Of a stretch of DNA of 64,000 bases, positions 1 through 8,620 are shown piece by piece. Numbering within the stretch: the stretch's first letter is position 1; each line of letters begins with the position of its first letter. The stretch comes from Brevibacterium paucivorans (GTDB lineage Bacteria > Actinomycetota > Actinomycetes > Actinomycetales > Brevibacteriaceae). The stretch lies in contig NZ_JAFBCP010000001.1 of assembly GCF_016907735.1 (NCBI RefSeq), positions 2,108,001 through 2,172,000 on the forward strand. Reading direction: 5' to 3'. Both the position numbers and the translations under genes were made by a program. The notes beneath the pieces are model-generated. The model was given only the letters and a program-made list of their open reading frames with translations, was not told where the DNA came from and made no database searches.

Positions 1-1497
1 AAGAACGGCCTGCAAGAGATTACCCCGATCCACCCGGAGCTTGCTGAACCGCTCAAGGAGATCCTGGACACCACGTTCGGTCTGATCATCTACCAGGAAC
101 AGGTGATGGCGATCGCGCAGAAGGTGGCCGGGTACTCGCTGGGTCAGGCCGATATTTTGCGCCGCGCGATGGGTAAGAAGAAGAAGGCCGAACTGGATAA
201 GCAACAGGTCGGGTTCTTTGGTGGCATGAAGGAACGGGGCTACTCCGAAGAAGCAGCCCAAGCGCTGTGGGACATCCTCCTGCCATTCTCTGACTACGCG
301 TTCAACAAGGCTCACTCCGCTGCGTACGGTGTGGTGTCTTACTGGACGGCGTATCTGAAAGCCCACTATCCGGCAGAATACATGGCCGCTCTGCTCACCA
401 GCGTGGGTGACAACAAGGACAAACTGGCGGTGTACTTGGGTGAGTGCCGCAAAATGCACATCACGGTCCTGCCACCGGATGTAAACGAATCTGAACTCAA
501 CTTCACACCAGTGGGCAACGACATTCGCTTCGGCATGGGCGCGGTGCGTAACGTGGGCTACAACGTGGTCGACGGGATCGTGGAATCGCGTACCGAAAAA
601 GGCTCGTTCACGTCGTTCTCCGACTTCTTGGACAAGGTGCCTGCACACGTGTGCAACAAGCGCACAGTGGAGTCTCTCATCAAATCCGGTGCCTTTGACT
701 CGCTGGGTCACACCCGCAGGTCACTGGTCGAAGTTCACGAAGAAGCCGTCGATTCGGTTATTGGGGTGAAACGCCAGGAAGCCGCGGGGCAGTTTGATCT
801 TTTCGCTGGGCTCGGTGACGAAGACTCTTCGAGCTTCTCGGTCCCTATCCCGGATCGAGTGGAGTGGGACAAGAAAGAGAAGCTGGCGTTTGAACGCGAG
901 ATGATTGGGCTGTACGTCTCGGACCACCCGCTCAACGGTCTTGAGGGGGTCATCGCGTCTGAATCCGATCTTCCTCTTGTGGATCTCATCAGCCACGGGC
1001 GACCCGACGGGTCCACCATCACGGTATGCGGCATGATCACGTCGCTTGTGCGGAAGGTTTCGAAGAACACGGGACGTCCATACGCGATTGTCACGATTGA
1101 AGACTTGGAGGCTTCGATCGAGGTGCTGTTCTTTGGTGACGTGTATGAACCCGTTGCCGACATTCTGACGAGTGATTTGATCGTGACGATCCGCGGGCGT
1201 GTCAAACAGTCCGAAGACCGTCCCATCAGTCTCATGGCACAGTCCGTCACGCTTCCCGATGTCTCCAACGCGTCTGGTAGCCCGTTGCAACTGACCATTC
1301 CGCTAGATCGCGCAACCCAGAACACCGTGGAGGAACTCGACGAGATTCTGCGCGCGAACCCTGGGCCCACGGAAGTACGGGTCAATGTGATGGAACCGGG
1401 GAAGCGCACGTTAATTCGTTTGAACCGCCGGGTCGAAACTGGCCCCAGCCTCTACGGGGACCTGAAGGCTCTGCTGGGCTCCCGCTGTCTGGGATGA
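1..1497 (+). CDS. dnaE: DNA polymerase III alpha subunit, C-terminal part (5' end outside window)
   Basis: Catalytic subunit of the replicative polymerase. The frame is open from base 1, so the gene is cut by the window edge; only about the last 500 residues are present. The finger-region motif YQEQVM, the stretch LRRAMGKKK and the segment FNKAHSAAYGVVSYWTAYLKAHYPAEYMA are classic for bacterial DnaE C-family polymerases. They are followed by a tandem helix-hairpin-helix region and an OB-fold (around TVCGMITSLVRKVSKNTGRPYAIVTIED) that binds single-stranded template. The stop is TGA at 1495-1497. hisD follows after 62 bases on the same strand, a conserved actinobacterial neighbourhood. Identity is very secure; only the 5' end is unknown. 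Confidence 0.97.
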   Translation, partial: KNGLQEITPIHPELAEPLKEILDTTFGLIIYQEQVMAIAQKVAGYSLGQADILRRAMGKKKKAELDKQQVGFFGGMKERGYSEEAAQALWDILLPFSDYAFNKAHSAAYGVVSYWTAYLKAHYPAEYMAALLTSVGDNKDKLAVYLGECRKMHITVLPPDVNESELNFTPVGNDIRFGMGAVRNVGYNVVDGIVESRTEKGSFTSFSDFLDKVPAHVCNKRTVESLIKSGAFDSLGHTRRSLVEVHEEAVDSVIGVKRQEAAGQFDLFAGLGDEDSSSFSVPIPDRVEWDKKEKLAFEREMIGLYVSDHPLNGLEGVIASESDLPLVDLISHGRPDGSTITVCGMITSLVRKVSKNTGRPYAIVTIEDLEASIEVLFFGDVYEPVADILTSDLIVTIRGRVKQSEDRPISLMAQSVTLPDVSNASGSPLQLTIPLDRATQNTVEELDEILRANPGPTEVRVNVMEPGKRTLIRLNRRVETGPSLYGDLKALLGSRCLG

Positions 1498-1559
1498 CCC
1501 GCTGCTATATGGGGGTGGGACGCCGAGGTGTTCCACACCACTCTGAGTAGAATGGCTGT

Positions 1560-2867
1560 GTGAACGAACTGTTAAGAATCATCAAGGTGCCAGCGGGAAT
1601 TGCTACTCGTGAGCTTCGCTCACTCGTTCCGCGAGCACATGATTCTTTGGACAAGGCACGCTCCAGTGTCGCCCCAGTGGTTGACGATGTCCGGGACCGA
1701 GGTCGTGCAGCAGTCATCGATGCAACGTCGCGTTTCGACGGGGTTGAGTTAGAAAACGTGCGGGTTCCTCGCGAAGAACTCACCCGCGCTCTGGCCGAAT
1801 TGGGCTCAGGAGTACGCGAAGCACTGGAAGAGTCAGTTGCGCGCTTGCGTCAGGTGAGCACACGCGATGTCCCGCAGGGTTCGACGACGGACTTTGGCGG
1901 TTCTGTCGTGTCAACGCGGTGGACCCCGGTGGACCGCGTGGGACTCTACGTTCCCGGTGGTCGTGCCGTGTACCCGTCCACGGTCGTTATGAACGCGGTG
2001 CCCGCACAGGTTGCGGGCGTGGGGTCGTTGGCGCTCGCGTCGCCTCCCGGACCTTCTGGTTTGCCTCACCCGGTAGTTTTGGCGACAGCTGAACTTTTGG
2101 GTGTGGATGAAGTGTGGGCCATGGGAGGAGCCCAAGCGATAGCGGCGTTTGCATACGGTTTTGACGACGGCGAAGCATGTGAGCCCGTCGATGTCATCAC
2201 CGGTCCGGGTAATGCGTACGTGGCAGGCGCTAAGTCGCTTGTCCGGTCGTTTGTGGGCGTTGATTCGATTGCAGGGCCCACTGAGATCATCGTGTGTGCT
2301 GATGATCATGCGAGGCCTGAGTTTGTGGCCGCGGATCTCATCAGCCAGGCTGAGCACGACCCGTTGGCGGCTTCTGTTCTTGTCACGGACTCTTCCGACC
2401 TGGTGGCTCGTGTGCAGGACGAACTGGCCCGCCAGATCGAAGAAGCCACACACCGCGAACGGATCCGAGAAGCGTTTGCTGGGTCACAGTCGGGTGTTCT
2501 GTTGGTCGAATCGCGTGCGGACATGGTGCGCGTGGCGAACGTGTACGCGGGCGAACACGTCGAAGTCATGATCGAAAACCCTCACGAGTTTGCGCAGGCA
2601 CTGCGCCACGGTGGAACGATTTTCATCGGCGACTACTCTCCTGTGGCATTGGGCGACTACTGCTCAGGGTCGAACCACGTACTGCCCACAAGCGGAACAG
2701 CTACCCACGCGTCGCCACTAGGGGTTCACAGTTTCATGAAGAGTAGCCAGGTTGTGAGCTACACACGTAACGGTTTGCTCGATGTGGCCGATCACATTGA
2801 GACGCTGGCCGATGCTGAAAACCTTCCCGCCCACGGTTATGCTGTGCATCTACGGAGGGAGAGCTAA
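1560..2867 (+). CDS. hisD: Histidinol dehydrogenase
   Basis: Cytosolic zinc enzyme that oxidises L-histidinol to L-histidine using two NAD+, the last two steps of histidine synthesis. The 435 residues match the usual length. Family motifs seen are VGLYVPGG, the nucleotide region [15 protein letters not shown], the zinc-binding QAEHDP (Q and H ligands), [13 protein letters not shown] and a C-terminal HGYAV with a further His. The start is GTG at 1560. The stop TAA shares its last base with the nrdR ATG, so the two are translationally coupled. No other his genes follow, so hisD is not heading a his operon inside this window. Confidence 0.96.
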   Translation: MNELLRIIKVPAGIATRELRSLVPRAHDSLDKARSSVAPVVDDVRDRGRAAVIDATSRFDGVELENVRVPREELTRALAELGSGVREALEESVARLRQVSTRDVPQGSTTDFGGSVVSTRWTPVDRVGLYVPGGRAVYPSTVVMNAVPAQVAGVGSLALASPPGPSGLPHPVVLATAELLGVDEVWAMGGAQAIAAFAYGFDDGEACEPVDVITGPGNAYVAGAKSLVRSFVGVDSIAGPTEIIVCADDHARPEFVAADLISQAEHDPLAASVLVTDSSDLVARVQDELARQIEEATHRERIREAFAGSQSGVLLVESRADMVRVANVYAGEHVEVMIENPHEFAQALRHGGTIFIGDYSPVALGDYCSGSNHVLPTSGTATHASPLGVHSFMKSSQVVSYTRNGLLDVADHIETLADAENLPAHGYAVHLRRES

Positions 2868-3334
2868 TGCACTGTCCGTTTTGTCGCCACAGTGATTCGC
2901 GTGTTGTCGATTCGAGAACCGCTGAAGACGGTGCGTCGATCCGCCGTCGCCGTCAATGCCCCAACTGCTCACGCCGCTTCACCACGATCGAAGCGACGAG
3001 CTTATCGGTGATTAAACGTTCGGGAGTCTCCGAAGAGTTTTCCCGTCAAAAAGTGGTCTCCGGTGTGCGTAAAGCATGCCAAGGACGTCCCGTCTCTGAG
3101 GACGATTTAGCGAAACTCGCTCAACGCGTCGAGGAGAACATCCGCTCGCAGGGGATCGCTGAAATCGATGCCGACGAAGTGGGATTGGCCATTCTGGACC
3201 CGCTACGTGAACTCGACCAGGTTGCGTACCTGCGTTTCGCTAGCGTGTACCAGGGGTTTGACTCACTCGAAGACTTTGAAGCGGCAATCTCCTCACTCCG
3301 TGCAGAACGCGAAAATGCACGTCTCGAACAGTAA
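2867..3334 (+). CDS. nrdR: Transcriptional repressor NrdR
   Basis: Zinc-finger/ATP-cone repressor of ribonucleotide reductase genes; it senses ATP/dATP and binds paired NrdR boxes. The 155 residues match the family. The zinc ribbon uses C3-P-F-C6 and C31-P-N-C34 with the conserved VVDSR and RRRRQCPNC motifs. The ATP cone runs from roughly residue 49 to 139 ([23 protein letters not shown]). Its ATG overlaps the hisD stop by one base. A convergent gene lies downstream and a double hairpin separates them. No NrdR box or nrd gene was seen nearby. Confidence 0.97.
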   Translation: MHCPFCRHSDSRVVDSRTAEDGASIRRRRQCPNCSRRFTTIEATSLSVIKRSGVSEEFSRQKVVSGVRKACQGRPVSEDDLAKLAQRVEENIRSQGIAEIDADEVGLAILDPLRELDQVAYLRFASVYQGFDSLEDFEAAISSLRAERENARLEQ

Positions 3335-3402
3335 AACCGTAGCCTAAATGGTCAGAAACTGATTCGGTTTGCTCCTTGCACTGGGGTTCTGTGTAAGATG
3401 AA

Positions 3403-3461
3403 AGGGCGCTATGGCGCCTGCCACTGGTGGCTTCGGAGGGGAAGCCGACGCCACCAGTGGC
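3403..3461. terminator. Tandem hairpins between convergent genes, probable bidirectional terminator
   Basis: Two stems follow each other: a small GGCGC/GCGCC hairpin near 3404-3418, then a long stem with arms at 3420-3430 and 3451-3461 (GCCACTGGTGG / CCACCAGTGGC) and an inner GGCTTC/GAAGCC stem. On the plus strand it is followed by CTTCTTATATT, on the minus strand by CTTTCATCTT. It sits between the ends of nrdR and the leftward OGG-fold gene. The weak T-runs leave some doubt about efficiency. Confidence 0.6.
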
Positions 3462-3497
3462 CTTCTTATATTCCTGCAGGTCACTCGCGGTAAACCT

Positions 3498-4163
3498 CTA
3501 CGCTGCTTGCGCAAGCTGAGGCTTGCGCGTAACCGCCCGGATTCCCTGCGCTGTGAGCTGACATTCCACGTCCTCTGCTGTTGCGCTCGGACCCCACTCG
3601 TCAGCGATCTCGGACAGAGTACGCAGATAGGTTCCATACGTTGAGGCAGTCCACGCTGACCTTTGCTTCATGTTCAAAGCTCGAGCAGTTCGACCGTCGA
3701 GAATCAGCGGCATGTTCTCGCTTTCGTACAAGGGGTTGCGTCGCGAAAAGTACATGAGCTTCGTGAAATGCGACGGTCCCACGAACGGGATCCGCAGATC
3801 GGTGCTCCATGCCAGGTACGCATCTTCCGGTTCACATTCGCGGGTCCTCGTAATCGCGTCGTAAAGACGTAGAGCAAAATCTTCGGTTTCGAGCGGTTTG
3901 CATGCCCGGTAGACGGACCTGGGCGCGTTCCCGGCTGCCCACATGCTCACACCGGCATAGAAATTGAGTGCCGATTCAGGATCGTGGATGTGCGAACCCA
4001 AGTTAAAGAGAGTCCAACGGCTGATGACCTCGCTGGCTCCATTGAGAATCGCAGGGCGAGGACCCGTCCAAAACTTATCCCAGTGCGCTCTGCGCACGGG
4101 AGCTGACAGGGATGGAACGTGGGGTATATGTGGGCTGAACGATTGAATGAGTTGTGCGTACAT
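3498..4163 (-). CDS. OGG-fold protein (8-oxoguanine glycosylase-like fold), function unknown
   Basis: A 221-residue soluble protein. The segment FVGPSHFTKLMYF followed by LILDGRTARAL resembles the GPAFxTKxLYF and LILD..VAxAL motifs of the small actinobacterial OGG-fold family; this is recognition from memory, not a search. The ATG at 4163 is chosen over upstream in-frame starts because AGGAGG lies 5 bases before it (AGGAGGAAAAATG). It is downstream of helD on the same strand with 62 bases between. Those bases can form a hairpin that hides the AGGAGG. Whether it really cuts oxidised bases cannot be told: the helix-hairpin-helix lysine of true OGG enzymes was not identified. Confidence 0.65.
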   Translation of the reverse strand: MYAQLIQSFSPHIPHVPSLSAPVRRAHWDKFWTGPRPAILNGASEVISRWTLFNLGSHIHDPESALNFYAGVSMWAAGNAPRSVYRACKPLETEDFALRLYDAITRTRECEPEDAYLAWSTDLRIPFVGPSHFTKLMYFSRRNPLYESENMPLILDGRTARALNMKQRSAWTASTYGTYLRTLSEIADEWGPSATAEDVECQLTAQGIRAVTRKPQLAQAA

Positions 4164-4167
4164 TTTT

Positions 4168-4206
4168 CCTCCTGTTGTGTGTTGTGTACACGATCGTGAC
4201 AGGAGG
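4168..4206 (-). promoter_or_regulatory. Inverted repeat able to sequester the ribosome-binding site of the OGG-fold gene
   Basis: In the minus-strand transcript, CCTCCTGT (4206-4199) is the exact complement of ACAGGAGG (4175-4168), which contains the strong AGGAGG just before the ATG at 4163. The loop of 23 bases contains a second palindrome, CACGATCGTG. The element lies between the helD stop (4226) and the OGG-fold start. If formed, it would block initiation unless opened, for example by ribosomes finishing helD. The pairing is seen; the regulatory role is inferred. Confidence 0.5.
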
Positions 4207-4225
4207 CACTGACACAGTTTTTCGA

Positions 4226-6412
4226 TCACATGTACGAGTCGAGCACCGACTCATTCGACGTGACAACAGTGAGACGTGACGTTGCACGTGTCAGCGCAAC
4301 ATACAGCTCACCCACGCCTTTCTGCGAATGTGCAATGAACGCAGGCTCAAAAATCACGACGTTGTCGAACTCCAGACCCTTTGCTCCGAACGGCGTGAGA
4401 ACAGCGACTGTGCGGTCGATCCCCGCAGGGCCCATACCGTAGTCAAGCCCCGTCTCCGTAAGCATTGCTTCAAGGATCTCGCGGTGTTCGGCGGCTGTGA
4501 TGATCGCGCACGTTCCACCCAATTCCCGGTCAGTCAGCACTGAAGCCAACCGAGCCACGGACTCAGAAACCGAGGCAGTCCGAACGACCTCGGGATCGTG
4601 AGTGCCTTCCCTCACTGGGGTGGGGACGGCCAGCGTGGGGAAGTGGTCACTGAGAAGCTGGTTCGCAATCGACATGATGCGCCCCGGGGTGCGGTATGAA
4701 ACCGTGAGCTCTTGAGCGTCAAAGGAATCGACGTGCGGTGACAGCATGGTGTTCCATGTGCGCTCTGAGTCCACAATTGAAGCCTGAGCCAGGTCACCCA
4801 CAAGCGTGGCAGACTTGGACGGCACTCGGTTAAACAACAGGCGCAACTGCATGGGGCTGAGCTCTTGTGCCTCATCGACGATGAGGTGCCCATACGTCCA
4901 TTCGCGATCCTCGCTGGCCCGCTCCGCCAAGGTCTGAGACGCGCCTGTGTCCGTGTACCGTTGCGCCAACTGCTCGGCAGAAATAAGGTCACCCGTTCCC
5001 GTCATCTCGAGGACACGTTCGGCGTATTCGACCTCGTGGTTCTGTGCATGTGCCTGACCGGGGGCGGCTCCTAATAGTTCGGCCAGCTCGTCCAGAAGAG
5101 GGACGTCCTCGACCGTAATGTCTGAGCCCGCAGGACGACGCAGACGCGCCATCTCTTCAAACGTCAGCACCTTGTCGGCAGCCGCCACCAACTTGTGCGG
5201 CTTGGAAAACAGAGCGTCCAGAACACCTCGGGGAGTCAACGGCAACCAGTGCGAGTTGATCGCAACACGAGCGTCGCGTGAGCGGCGCACATCATCGACG
5301 ATTTCCGCAATCTGGTCCTGCGACGCACCGCCCTCGCCGTTATCCACGATCCGCTGTGCCAAAGCATTCATCAACGTTGTTGCAAAAACTTCGCGCGCGC
5401 GGTTGTGTGTGTACCCGGACCGGCGTGCTCGTTCGCGTGCGGTCTTCACCATGTCTCGAGTGAGCGTGACGCGCCGCAATCCCACGCTCAACTCGATGTC
5501 TGAAGCGGGGATTCGCTGGTAGTTCCGCACAGCACGCGACAGCACCTTCACCATGCGGAGGTCACCCTTCACCGCCGATGTGGCAGAAGAGTCCCGTAGC
5601 GTCGTATCGACCCCGGGGAACAGTTGGCCCGGGGTTAACAGAACGGCGCCTGTCTCACCCAAGCTGGGCAAGACCTTCTCGATGTACTTAAGGAACACAG
5701 GAGACGGCCCAACGATAAGAACACCCGACTGAGCTATGGTCGTGCGGTGTTTATATAGGAGGAACGCGGCGCGGTGGAGCGCAACAGCGGTCTTTCCTGT
5801 TCCAGGTCCACCCTGGACGACGACAACGCCCGAAAGTGGTTTACGAATAATCGCGTCCTGTTCTGCCTGAATCGTTTCGACGATGTTCGACATCCGGCCC
5901 GTGCGGTGGGCATCGAGCGAGGCGATCAGGGCGCCTTCGCCACGCAGGTGCTTACGCTTGTTAGAGTCCAAGTCGTTCAAGTTCAGAACATCGTCTTCGA
6001 TGCCCACAACTTCACGCCCGCGCGTGGTGAGGTGACGCCTGAGCACCAGGTTTTCTGGTTGCGCGGCAGTCGCGCGATAAAACGGTTCACTGGCCGGGGC
6101 CCGCCAGTCCATGAGCAGCTGCGACCGGTCCTGATCGCTGATTCCGATCCGCCCGATATACGTGGTGGTGCCGTCGCGGTCGTCGATGCGCCCAAAGCAC
6201 AGTCCTTCTTCGGCACTGTTGAGGCGAATGAGCTGATCTTCGTACACCGTGGCAAACGCATCGCGTTCAGACCTGTTCTGGTGGTGATTTCCCACGTGTG
6301 TGAGCCGTACACTCTGAAGTTTCTGGGTGGTTTCGGTACGGAGTTCGTCTAGCCTCGTGTAGACCGCATCGACGTGTTGCTGCTCGATGGAAATTTCGTT
6401 CAAATCGTTCAC
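4226..6412 (-). CDS. HelD-type superfamily I helicase (RNA polymerase recycling factor)
   Basis: UvrD-like ATPase of the HelD group, which in Bacillus and mycobacteria removes stalled RNA polymerase from DNA; the related HelR also protects from rifampicin. About 728 residues. An N-terminal coiled coil (residues about 5-60) precedes the 1A domain. Seen: Walker A GGPGTGKTAV near residue 201-210, the IIVDEAQ-like LIVDEAQELSPMQ, the motif III-like GDLAQA, SYRTPGRI, GLEFDNVVIFEP and VALTRATSRL. GTG at 6412 is preferred because GGAAAGG lies 6 bases upstream; an ATG at 6430 in frame has no ribosome site and lies inside a palindrome. The OGG-fold gene follows downstream. Helicase class is certain; the HelD assignment is likely. 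Confidence 0.85.
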   Translation of the reverse strand: MNDLNEISIEQQHVDAVYTRLDELRTETTQKLQSVRLTHVGNHHQNRSERDAFATVYEDQLIRLNSAEEGLCFGRIDDRDGTTTYIGRIGISDQDRSQLLMDWRAPASEPFYRATAAQPENLVLRRHLTTRGREVVGIEDDVLNLNDLDSNKRKHLRGEGALIASLDAHRTGRMSNIVETIQAEQDAIIRKPLSGVVVVQGGPGTGKTAVALHRAAFLLYKHRTTIAQSGVLIVGPSPVFLKYIEKVLPSLGETGAVLLTPGQLFPGVDTTLRDSSATSAVKGDLRMVKVLSRAVRNYQRIPASDIELSVGLRRVTLTRDMVKTARERARRSGYTHNRAREVFATTLMNALAQRIVDNGEGGASQDQIAEIVDDVRRSRDARVAINSHWLPLTPRGVLDALFSKPHKLVAAADKVLTFEEMARLRRPAGSDITVEDVPLLDELAELLGAAPGQAHAQNHEVEYAERVLEMTGTGDLISAEQLAQRYTDTGASQTLAERASEDREWTYGHLIVDEAQELSPMQLRLLFNRVPSKSATLVGDLAQASIVDSERTWNTMLSPHVDSFDAQELTVSYRTPGRIMSIANQLLSDHFPTLAVPTPVREGTHDPEVVRTASVSESVARLASVLTDRELGGTCAIITAAEHREILEAMLTETGLDYGMGPAGIDRTVAVLTPFGAKGLEFDNVVIFEPAFIAHSQKGVGELYVALTRATSRLTVVTSNESVLDSYM

Positions 6413-6421
6413 CCTGTACCT

Positions 6422-6445
6422 TTCCGGCATTCAATTATGCCGGAA
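6422..6445. promoter_or_regulatory. Perfect palindrome at the helD start
   Basis: Arms TTCCGGCAT (6422-6430) and ATGCCGGAA (6437-6445) are perfect 9-base inverted repeats around TCAATT. It lies 9 bases upstream of the GTG start of the helicase gene and touches its ribosome site. It could be a repressor operator or a transcript hairpin. No matching copy was seen elsewhere in the window. Confidence 0.45.
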
Positions 6446-6503
6446 CCGAACGACCTTGGCGTCGAATTCCATGTGAATTTTGGTTCGTGCGCCGTGAGTT
6501 AAG

Positions 6504-7256
6504 TCATGCTTTGGTAACGGTGGCCGGAGCGAACCCAGTTCGCAATGCGGCAGCAAGGCCAGTTGCGTTGATGGTGCTCGCTGAGGCCACTACTACGACG
6601 TTCGCGCGCTGCCCCCGCGTCCGCCCGGTCGCGTTGACGACGTACACGTGTGCGAAGTGGGTGGCAAGCGCCTGGATTTCTTGTCGCGCGTGCGCTGGGG
6701 TTCCTGCGATATTGAATAGCGCCAGTCCTTGTGGTTGAAGGGCCGAGGCGGTGTGGGCAAAGTAGGCATCAGTCGTGAGTGCCTGTGGAGTTGCGTCTCC
6801 GTCGAACGCGTCACGGACCACGATGTCGAGGCTTTCCGGTGCGAACGTTTGGATCTCGCGTGCCCCGTCACCCACCCGGAGCGCAAGTGCGGGGGAGCGG
6901 GGAAGGTCAAACCACTGGCGTACGTAGTCCATGAGAAGAGCGTCGATGTCGATGGCTGTTTGCCGGGACCGTGGGTGAGTGGCGTGCAACCGGCGGGCTA
7001 GGGAACATCCGGCTGCTCCAATGTGGACTGCTCTGACCGAGGTGCCGGGCGGGAAAACCTGATCAATTGTGGTTGCCATCCAGTGGAGGTATGGGAAGTC
7101 TAAGCGATTCGGATCGTCCGTCGTGATCGACGAACTGGGTACTGAGTTGACGTAGAGAATCCACGAGTTGGGTTCATCTGGAATGGTTTCCTTGCGTGCA
7201 ATTCCTGTGGATATCTCGACCTCGACGCTGGTGTCGCGTGCCCGTTTCCGTCCCAT
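6504..7256 (-). CDS. Spermidine synthase-like methyltransferase-fold protein
   Basis: About 250 residues with a Rossmann-type SAM-binding fold of the spermidine synthase superfamily. Seen: VEISTGIARKE and SWILYVNSVPSS (N-terminal beta domain), YLHWMA, the glycine-rich VRAVHIGAAGCSLARRL, the acidic TAIDIDALL and VVRDAFDGDATP. This is the pattern of actinobacterial 'spermine/spermidine synthase' proteins of unproven substrate. ATG at 7256 is chosen because homologous N-termini begin just before VEISTG; GTG at 7322 is possible. Neither has a strong ribosome site. It stands alone, divergent from the DUF4192 gene. The amine substrate is not shown. Confidence 0.75.
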   Translation of the reverse strand: MGRKRARDTSVEVEISTGIARKETIPDEPNSWILYVNSVPSSSITTDDPNRLDFPYLHWMATTIDQVFPPGTSVRAVHIGAAGCSLARRLHATHPRSRQTAIDIDALLMDYVRQWFDLPRSPALALRVGDGAREIQTFAPESLDIVVRDAFDGDATPQALTTDAYFAHTASALQPQGLALFNIAGTPAHARQEIQALATHFAHVYVVNATGRTRGQRANVVVVASASTINATGLAAALRTGFAPATVTKA

Positions 7257-7423
7257 ATGGGCCAAGTGTAGTTGTTGTCCCCGGTCACAGAGGTGGAATG
7301 CGGGAACCGTTCGTGTGTACACGGAGAGTGTTGCAGTGGCTTCTCGTTGTGGAGAAAACGGCTATATCCACAGGCTGAAACGAGTGGGTTTCCGGTGGAG
7401 TAGATGAGCATGAAAGTGAAGTC

Positions 7424-8506
7424 ATGGAAACAATAAACATCAGTACACCCGTCGATATTGTTCGTCTCGTCAACATGGCCATGGGACACGTCCCGCCCGA
7501 TTCGCTTGTTTTTGTTCTAAAGCGCAACGTGGAAGGTCCAGGGGCTCTGGGCGGAAGCGTACGCGTCAATTTCGATATGGAAGCTGTCCGTAGATTCAGT
7601 GCCGACGTCGCTCAACAAATAGCGCAGGTGGTTCTTCGTTTCGAGCCGTGCGAAGTGGTCTTCCCTGTGTTTTCGTGCGACGAAGTCGCTCAAGCTCTAG
7701 GGCACACAGGAGAAGAACTCAGGAGCTCCGATGTTCACGCTCTTGTTCACGCATGGACTGGGATTCAACGCGAACTCTCAAAAGTCGGAGTGAGATCTAT
7801 TCCTCCTGTGTGGACAGGCCGCAACAAATGTGGCTGGGTTCTAGACCCAGAAATGTGTGCACCCGTTTCGAACGTAGAAACCACCACAAATCTGCCACCG
7901 CTGTCAGCACTCCCACGCGTCAGGAAACGTGTGCGTGCGCAACTCGAGAGCTGCGTAGGTGACAAACGGAGCGACCTCGAAGCGCTTATCAGTGATGCAA
8001 GTGAGCTTTGTTCCTTCGCTCTTTCAGAAAACACCCCGCCCGATTGGGACAGTATCCACGTGAGCGCAGGAGCAGTCCGAGCTATCGAGACGTTGAGCGA
8101 CAACGGTGTAGGCCGAGACGCTCTCATCACTGTGTTTTCTGCGCGGCACCCCAGCTTTAGACCCGATGTGGTGGGGAACTTGAGTCCAGAAGAATTTCTG
8201 GAAACAATCTTGGAAATCTTAGAAGGGGACATTGAACAGTACCTTGCTGGAATGGACGCGATAAGGCCGCACATGCCATACACGTATTCCGTTCTTATGT
8301 ACCTCAAACTCGTCGCAGTCCACGCTGCTGACGAGTACTTTAGTGAACTCCTAGGCGTGATCGCGTGGTTCGAATGGGTCGCCGGGCACAACTCGTACGC
8401 TCATCATTTCGCACGGTCGGCGCTCGCTGTCGACTCGGCCAATAGCTTTGCTGGCACTGTCGAAGCGTTTGTAGAGCGGGGGATCACCGCTGTGTGGACG
8501 CGTTAA
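7424..8506 (+). CDS. DUF4192 family protein
   Basis: A 360-residue protein with the family's hallmark N-terminus: TPVDIVRLVNMAMGHVPPDSLVFVLKR (compare the D-I-x-x-L-V-P-x-x-L-G-x-x-P-x-x-S-L-V pattern). The rest is a mixed alpha/beta domain without recognised catalytic motifs, no signal peptide and no membrane segment. In many actinobacteria DUF4192 lies next to sigA, as here, with 114 bases to the SigA start. Function is unknown. Confidence 0.85.
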   Translation: METINISTPVDIVRLVNMAMGHVPPDSLVFVLKRNVEGPGALGGSVRVNFDMEAVRRFSADVAQQIAQVVLRFEPCEVVFPVFSCDEVAQALGHTGEELRSSDVHALVHAWTGIQRELSKVGVRSIPPVWTGRNKCGWVLDPEMCAPVSNVETTTNLPPLSALPRVRKRVRAQLESCVGDKRSDLEALISDASELCSFALSENTPPDWDSIHVSAGAVRAIETLSDNGVGRDALITVFSARHPSFRPDVVGNLSPEEFLETILEILEGDIEQYLAGMDAIRPHMPYTYSVLMYLKLVAVHAADEYFSELLGVIAWFEWVAGHNSYAHHFARSALAVDSANSFAGTVEAFVERGITAVWTR

Positions 8507-8620
8507 TTTCACTTGCCGGGAATATCGTGCGAAAATTGGGTGTTGACCCAGTTGTATCCGCGAGGATTTGACTTGGGTCTTAGTACTGCCCATGTGGCAA
8601 CTTAGGTGAAAGGTGACTTC

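Noticed and set aside
735..1409. Two long antisense frames over dnaE
   Set aside because: dnaE coding is unambiguous on the plus strand; the antisense products are Ser/Arg-rich without motifs.
3411..3644. 77-codon plus-strand frame between nrdR and the OGG-fold gene
   Set aside because: It begins inside the terminator hairpin and runs antisense through the OGG-fold gene; no ribosome site.
7348..7372. TGTGGA/TCCACA inverted repeat resembling paired DnaA boxes before the DUF4192 gene
   Set aside because: Only two imperfect boxes, with no AT-rich unwinding region and no dnaA or dnaN nearby; likely chance or a minor operator.
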